A DNA stretch of 51,838 nt from Halarchaeum rubridurum. Its GTDB lineage: Archaea > Halobacteriota > Halobacteria > Halobacteriales > Halobacteriaceae. The notes beneath the pieces were generated by a model. That model was not told the origin of the DNA. It made no database searches and was given only the letters and a program-made list of their open reading frames with translations. The stretch covers positions 1 to 51,838 of the forward strand of contig NZ_BMOO01000008.1 of the NCBI RefSeq assembly GCF_014647115.1, in the 5' to 3' direction. The number at the start of each line of letters is the position of its first letter. The first letter of the stretch is position 1. Positions 47,689 through 51,838 of this stretch are shown piece after piece. The position numbers and the translations under genes are program-made.

Positions 47689-48180
47689 TTAGTAGTGGAC
47701 GTCAGTGGGGACGATCCAGCACGACTCGGCGCTGTTGCGGACCCGCTCAAGGCGGTCTCGGTCGCGAATCCCCTGTCCGTGTTCGTCGTAGAGGACGACT
47801 GACGGCCCACGATAGGCACCGAGGTTGTGGCAGGCGTGCCGGACGAGGTCCTCGTCACGCATGATCGCCTCGTCGTCGAGTTCGTCCAAGCCCTCGCGAA
47901 CAGCCACGAGGTTCTGTTCGAACGCCTCGATGGTCGCCTCCCAGCCGGCCTCCAAGAGGTCTTCGCCGGCGCCCGACTCAACCGGCGCCGCGGCCGGCCG
48001 CTCACCCCACCACCCCTCGCCCACCCCGGTGACGTCCGTCTCGTCGAACGTCACGTAGGAGTCGAACACGCTGTCGGCGTCTGGGGCGACGCCAACCAGT
48101 CGGTCGAACGCAGATGAGCCTGCCGCCGGTGCTTCGTCGCGTATCGATGCCTCCACTAATGCGTAGATGAGCATGTGCAT
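47689..48180 (-). CDS. Hypothetical acidic protein (DUF7995-like)
   Basis: 163 aa from ATG 48180 (48183 and 48174 also in frame). MHMLIYALVEASIRDEAPAA, FDSYVTFDETDVTGVGEGWW, GWEATIEAFEQNLVAVREGL, EDLVRHACHNLGAYRGPSVV, YDEHGQGIRDRDRLERVRNS. A beta-alpha protein; late SCWIVPTDVHY is distinctive. It resembles a haloarchaeal family of plasmid proteins of unknown function. Followed at 2 nt by the zinc-ribbon gene, with which it may act. Confidence 0.6.
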   Translation of the reverse strand: MHMLIYALVEASIRDEAPAAGSSAFDRLVGVAPDADSVFDSYVTFDETDVTGVGEGWWGERPAAAPVESGAGEDLLEAGWEATIEAFEQNLVAVREGLDELDDEAIMRDEDLVRHACHNLGAYRGPSVVLYDEHGQGIRDRDRLERVRNSAESCWIVPTDVHY

Positions 48181-48371
48181 CATCGAGTCCGACGCACACT
48201 GTTTAGGCGCGCGTCGCCACTCTCCGCGCGAAAAACCCCTCAGAGACTACCGCAGGAGACAGGCTATCTCCCTCGTGATGGGGGCGATTTACACTCGACA
48301 TCTGGAGTGTCTTGCTGTCGTCGTCGTACTCCTGCTGGTGCGACATTGAGCGTTAGATAGAGAGGTCTAAC

Positions 48372-48593
48372 TTAACGGCCGTAGAGTAAGTACGAGAATA
48401 GAGAAAATGCCAGTATTGCACTAATAAAGAAGACGATTGATCCGAGAAATCCAGACCACATCGTCCCCACAACAGCGCCGAAAACAAATCCGACAATAGC
48501 CGAGCCGAGTAGAAGGATAGCTCCCATCTGCCACTCTGCAAGAAATGCCACAACCTTTTCTCTCATACCATCACTTACCTTCTTCTCTCCCAT
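48372..48593 (-). CDS. Small two-helix membrane protein
   Basis: 73 aa. Basic start (MGEKKVSDGMREKVVAFLAE), then helices LLLGSAIVGFVFGAVVGTMW and FLGSIVFFISAILAFSLFSY with small-residue spacing. No family known. Plain ATG, and AT-rich promoter-like sequence upstream (TTATTATATACC near 48605). Confidence 0.6.
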   Translation of the reverse strand: MGEKKVSDGMREKVVAFLAEWQMGAILLLGSAIVGFVFGAVVGTMWSGFLGSIVFFISAILAFSLFSYLLYGR

Positions 48594-49013
48594 ACTGGTA
48601 CCTTTATTATATACCCGAATAGTCTTTTCGACAGTAGATATACAGTCTGGTTCGGCCTCGTCGCGCTGGAATTATCTACACTCCCGATTCGGTTAATACA
48701 GGCGACTAATCTCTCGGTTTGTCAGGCGGCTGCTGGAATGTTCGGAGCGATAGCGCTCGCAATGAATAAATCTGCGATAAAAAGAAGAAATGCAAATCCG
48801 CCGCTGAACTCGTGGGTATCAGTAGTGAGTGATGCATGAACGTACGCAGCCAGACATATCACTATAATTCAAGAACTTGAATGTAAGTCAATAAGTCCAC
48901 TGGAACCGCATGTTCAGTAGACCCTGCGTCCCGATACAATCGCAGACCCACCTAATGGTTGTTTCATCTAATATATCGCAGCAGGAAAGATAACGGTCTA
49001 TCTGCGCTCCGGG
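48594..49013. other. AT-rich gap; one weak small ORF candidate
   Basis: From GTG 48862 to a TGA at 48722 the minus strand reads 46 codons: LAAYVHASLTTDTHEFSGGF, AFLLFIADLFIASAIAPNIP, AAA. One hydrophobic helix and no strong start signal make it uncertain. Otherwise no gene, repeat or hairpin stands out. Confidence 0.3.
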
Positions 49014-49940
49014 TTACGATGGATTCGGGCCGTAGCGTGATGCCCCACAGACTCGACAGTCCCAGATTGGCTGCCCGGCCCACTGGTCGGCGGGACTGGC
49101 TTCGGCGCCGCGGAATTGATGAGTGGTTTCACGCTCACAGTGCCGACACATGAGTGTCTGCCGTGTCGGCGTCGCGGACGACCGCTGTCCTGTGTCGTCG
49201 GGACGCGACGGCTGTTGGAGTGCGAGCGCGGGGACGAGCCAGAGCGCGTCCGCTGCTTGCTTACGCACTGCGGTGAGTCGCTGCTGCGAGTCAATCGTGG
49301 TCCCGGCATGGTCGTAGAGGTAGGTCGCGTGTCCGCCCGAGTCCGCGTCGTCCTCCCACTGTGTGCGGCTACATGCTTGGTGAAGCAGGCGTTCGCCGAC
49401 GTCGCTCTGCATCTGGACGACGTCGGGAAGGCTGCCCCAGTGGTTGGTGAGCGTTCGCGACGGCGAGCCATCACCATCGGCGACGAGTTCGCACTCGTCG
49501 ATCGCGGTGTCGCCCTTCGTAACGAGGAGTGAGTGTGCGGCGGTCCCCTTCGCGAGCGCCGCCGTCTCTGTGCGTGCCGCGACGAGCGTGAAGACGAGAT
49601 GGAGGAACCCCACCTCCGCCTCTCCGTCGTCCTCGTTCGCCTCCGATTGTGTAGCGCGCTCGTGGCGACACGACCGACACCTCTCACGCGCTAGCGGGAC
49701 GGACTGGCCGCAGTCGGGGCACGTCGACGGCGACTCCTGTGTCTCGGGATAGTCCGTCCCCGCTAATCGATCGCGTGGGTCGCCGTTTTGTTCGAGGACG
49801 TGGTCCGGCTCTCGGGTCGTTTCGCCGTGGGGCTGAAACGCCTCGTCGTCGCGACGACGGTCCGGGTGTCGCGTCACACTCCCTTTGCCCTCGTCTTCCA
49901 GTATAAACCTGAGCGGGGCTCCGCTCAATTTCCGCGCCAT
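49014..49940 (-). CDS. Two-zinc-ribbon protein encoded next to TFB
   Basis: 308 aa from ATG 49940. N-terminal zinc ribbon STCPDCGQSVPLARERCRSC (four Cys) and C-terminal ribbon TLMCRHCERETTHQFRG, IWDCRVCGASRYGPNPS. Between them lies an alpha-beta domain with FLHLVFTLVAARTETAALAK and LLHQACSRTQWEDDADSG. Starts 4 nt after the end of the TFB frame, so it is in its operon. The family is unnamed to me; ribbons and company suggest nucleic-acid work. Confidence 0.6.
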   Translation of the reverse strand: MARKLSGAPLRFILEDEGKGSVTRHPDRRRDDEAFQPHGETTREPDHVLEQNGDPRDRLAGTDYPETQESPSTCPDCGQSVPLARERCRSCRHERATQSEANEDDGEAEVGFLHLVFTLVAARTETAALAKGTAAHSLLVTKGDTAIDECELVADGDGSPSRTLTNHWGSLPDVVQMQSDVGERLLHQACSRTQWEDDADSGGHATYLYDHAGTTIDSQQRLTAVRKQAADALWLVPALALQQPSRPDDTGQRSSATPTRQTLMCRHCERETTHQFRGAEASPADQWAGQPIWDCRVCGASRYGPNPS

Positions 49941-49944
49941 CAAG

Positions 49945-50866
49945 CTACTCGAGTTCATTACGGAGTGTGTCGCGATGCCCGCGGACTGTGTTGGCCGCGA
50001 CACCGGCGACGTCGGCGACCGCGGCCTGCGTGATTCGATAGTCAGCCCGCTGTGCAGCCTGATAGAGGCAAGCTGCAGCGAATCCCGGCGGTGACGCACC
50101 GTGGACGATTTGTGTCTCTTCAGCCCGCTCTGCGAGCGTCCGCGCCTGTCGCCGAACCCCGTCCGGAACGTCGAGGTCGGAGGCGAGACGTGGAAGATAC
50201 GCATGAGGCTGCATCGGCTGGGCCGGCAGTCCGAGTTCCTGGTTCAGCGTCGCGTAGGCGTTGGTCACGCGATTCTCGCCGACGTGTGCGGCCTCGACGA
50301 CGTCCGCGAGTGGGAGTGAGCGGCCATTGCACCGGCAGGCAGCGTAGACGCTCGCTGCCGCCACCGCCTCGATGGATCGTCCATGGAAGGAGGTCCTCGG
50401 AGTGGGCGCTCTGGAAGAGCTGGCACGCCTGCTCCTGGAGCGGGTCGTCGACGTCGAGGACGCTCGCGACCCGCTGCACTTCCCCGAGGCCGTGGCTCAG
50501 GTTTCGCTCCTGTTTGGAACGGAACCGCCCACGCTTCTGCTCGCGACGTAGTCGACCGAGCTGCCGGCGCTTCTTCGCCGAGAGCGTATTCCCCTTCGCG
50601 TCGCGTTTCCGGCCAATCGTCGTCGAGAGTCCACGGTCGTGGCGCGACGCCGTGAGTGGCGCGCCTGTTCGCTCGGTTTCGTCGTCGTACACCGGTTCGC
50701 CGCTATGCTCAATCGCGTGTTCTGCTAGGACGAGTCCGCACGCCTCGCAGACAGTCTCCACCGTGTTCGTCTCCACTCGTCCATCGCACTCCGGGCAGCC
50801 ATTCGTCTGGTCATCAGTCTGAACATCCTCGTCGAAACCGTTTGCGTAGATCTCTCTCGAAGCCAT
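49945..50866 (-). pseudogene. tfb: Transcription factor B (TFB) gene with one frameshift
   Basis: ATG 50866. Zinc ribbon GCPECDGRVETNTVETVCEA, CGLVLAEH; B-finger-like linker; first cyclin repeat start with SKQERNLSHGLGEVQRVASV, LDVDDPLQEQACQLF. Near 50385 a single-base shift breaks DLLPGRSIEAVAAASVYAAC; the remainder (RCNGRSLPLADVVEAAHVGE, second cyclin repeat AACLYQAAQRADYRITQAAV, DVAGVAANTVRGH) continues in the other frame to the normal end. Repaired, it is a full 306-aa TFB. TFB recruits RNA polymerase; haloarchaea have several, some on plasmids. Whether the shift is biological or an assembly error cannot be told here. Confidence 0.75.
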
Positions 50867-50951
50867 CCCGATCACGAGGCATCCGGGGAACGCGTCGGTC
50901 CGCCGAACCCCTCACCCCTCTCTGGGGGTGACAAGCAGACTGTGGAGTCAG
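50867..50951 (-). promoter_or_regulatory. GC-rich hairpin leader upstream of TFB
   Basis: Minus strand GTCTGCTTGTCACCCCCAGA, GAGGGGTGAGGGG: CACCCC-CAGAGA-GGGGTG stem, about 45 nt before ATG 50866. Same form as at 42000 and 33112. Confidence 0.5.
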
Positions 50952-51398
50952 CTAGTCGGTCCAGAAGCCACGCTGGCGGTCCTCAACTTCGCTTAAGACT
51001 GCTGCAAGAACGTCCCGCCAGTCAGCGGGATGGCTGGTATCCTCCCCGGGCGTCGGTGCGTCCGGCCCTGGGTGAATGTGATCTAACGCGTTGTGCGTCG
51101 AGGGATGCCGGTCCCACCGATGGTCGAACTCGCTCTCGGCATGGCTTTCGTGGTAGTGAATGGAGAACGTTCCATTCTCAAACCAGACGATGTCGAGACG
51201 TGCCTCGTCAACCTGTACTGGGTAGAGCGCGGAATCGAAGACACAGACGAGCCGCTCTGGTGCGGTCGGCGGCGACTCCTCAATTCGAGCGAAGCGAGCA
51301 TCGTTTCCGAGACGCTCAGCGATGATCGAGAGCCGTTCGAAATCGACCGGTGCACCATCACCGACGTCGAGCTCGGGCGTCTCGCCACCGTCGCTCAT
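50952..51398 (-). CDS. TumE-like (DUF6516-like) small protein, putative toxin (copy 2)
   Basis: 148 aa from ATG 51398, overlapping the DUF7342-like stop by 4 nt (ATGA). LVCVFDSALYPVQVDEARLD, FSIHYHESHAESEFDHRWDR, HPSTHNALDHIHPGPDA. The RWDRHP ... HIHPGPDA pattern matches copy 1 at 39138, though most other residues differ, so the two modules diverged long ago. Confidence 0.5.
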   Translation of the reverse strand: MSDGGETPELDVGDGAPVDFERLSIIAERLGNDARFARIEESPPTAPERLVCVFDSALYPVQVDEARLDIVWFENGTFSIHYHESHAESEFDHRWDRHPSTHNALDHIHPGPDAPTPGEDTSHPADWRDVLAAVLSEVEDRQRGFWTD

Positions 51399-51838
51399 GC
51401 CGGCGACTGCTGGCCAGCGGCACCGTCGTCCACACCAGTGAGCGCGCGTTCGAGGAGTGCGATCCGCCGTCGCGTCGTCATCCACAGCGAGACGTCCTCC
51501 CAGACGTCCTCCACTCGCTGGTCGTGTTCCCGTGCGTACGCCGTGATCGAGACGTCCTCGGGTGCGTCGACGTCGAACTCGGTCGCGTACGATTCATCGC
51601 GGTCCGTCGCAGCCTGGAGGAACTCGAGCAGTTCGTCCTGCGAGTACTCCTCTTGGAGGTGCTGTATGCGCCGCCACTGGAGATATGCCTCGTTGCGCTC
51701 GTACGTCGCCGGCGACTCCGTCACCCGCGTGACGACGCCCATGCGCTCGAACCACTCCAAGTACTCACGGGCGGCATCCACACCATGCTCGGCACGCTCC
51801 GCGACCTCCTCGACAGTCGTTGGGCTATCGAGAGTCAG
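51395..51838 (-). CDS. DUF7342-like winged-helix protein (copy 2), runs off the right end
   Basis: 148 codons visible, N-terminus beyond the edge. Winged helix (VEEVAERAEHGVDAAREYLE, WFERMGVVTRVTESPATYER, NEAYLQWRRIQHLQEEYSQD) and the acidic helical half (TDRDESYATEFDVDAPEDVS, VWEDVSLWMTTRRRIALLER) line up with copy 1 at 38569. Overlaps the TumE-like gene by 4 nt. Confidence 0.7.
   Translation of the reverse strand: MTLDSPTTVEEVAERAEHGVDAAREYLEWFERMGVVTRVTESPATYERNEAYLQWRRIQHLQEEYSQDELLEFLQAATDRDESYATEFDVDAPEDVSITAYAREHDQRVEDVWEDVSLWMTTRRRIALLERALTGVDDGAAGQQSPA

Noticed and set aside
1-51838. tRNA, rRNA and retron or integron structures
   Set aside because: No cloverleaf with a recognisable T-loop, no rRNA core sequence, and no reverse transcriptase or integron integrase motif was seen by eye; a covariance search would be needed to be certain.

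Overview
The window looks like part of a large plasmid or megaplasmid of a halophilic archaeon (class Halobacteria). The signs are acidic GC-rich proteins, Tat signals with lipoboxes, leaderless promoters (TATA-like element about 25 nt before an ATG), an Orc1/Cdc6 initiator next to clustered origin boxes, a ParA with a partner protein, a plasmid TFB, many haloarchaeal DUF families, and several insertion-sequence remnants. No rRNA or tRNA gene and no CRISPR array was seen. Family assignments come from reading translated sequence; no database was searched.

Layout. 1-2.3 kb: transposase fragment, lipoprotein, and an HTH/PIN-like pair resembling a toxin-antitoxin module. 2.3-10.2 kb: envelope, metal and heme island (CtaA-type heme A synthase, membrane protein with a CCCC motif, Tat-exported DyP-like protein, P19-like lipoprotein, SafE-type membrane protein, wHTH regulator, broken membrane gene, CNNM/CBS protein). 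10.3-13.5 kb: decayed ilvB-ilvN-ilvC remnants, a frameshifted Lrp regulator, and a parA partition cassette with a centromere-like repeat region. 13.6-14.7 kb: MNT nucleotidyltransferase and IS605 debris. 14.8-20.4 kb: a very GC-rich one-carbon island: Mer-like, CitG-like, DUF447 and beta-RFAP synthase in one overlapping operon, divergent from a split methionine synthase pair. 20.5-25.1 kb: the replication module, with orc1, six origin-box-like sites, an AT-rich stretch, a small histone-fold-like protein, DUF6788-like genes and a SWIM protein. 25.2-31.7 kb: membrane proteins, AzlCD exporter with a HTH_10 regulator, lipoprotein. 31.7-36.6 kb: PadR regulator, ArdC-like antirestriction protein, HEPN-like pair, IS fragments, AT-rich island. 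36.6-42.1 kb: an intact IS200/IS605 element that splits a gene, a DUF7342/TumE-like cassette, two convergent toxin-antitoxin modules whose toxins are both truncated, and a three-gene small-protein cluster. 42.4-48.6 kb: two histidine kinases, a receiver-PAS-PAS protein, small proteins. 48.7-51.8 kb: zinc-ribbon protein, frameshifted TFB, and a second DUF7342/TumE-like cassette running off the end.

How it fits together. Replication (orc1/ori), partition (parA), antirestriction (ardC-like) and several addiction-type modules make a self-maintaining backbone. Two shared non-coding signals tie backbone genes together. One is an inverted repeat (TTAACCAACA, 19-22 nt, TGTTGGTTAA) found five times. 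The other is a GC-rich hairpin leader found in front of at least five otherwise unrelated genes. The accessory cargo is methyl-pterin-dependent methionine synthesis and metal/heme handling. Insertion-sequence scars and single-base frameshifts are common, so either decay is active or the assembly has uncorrected indels.
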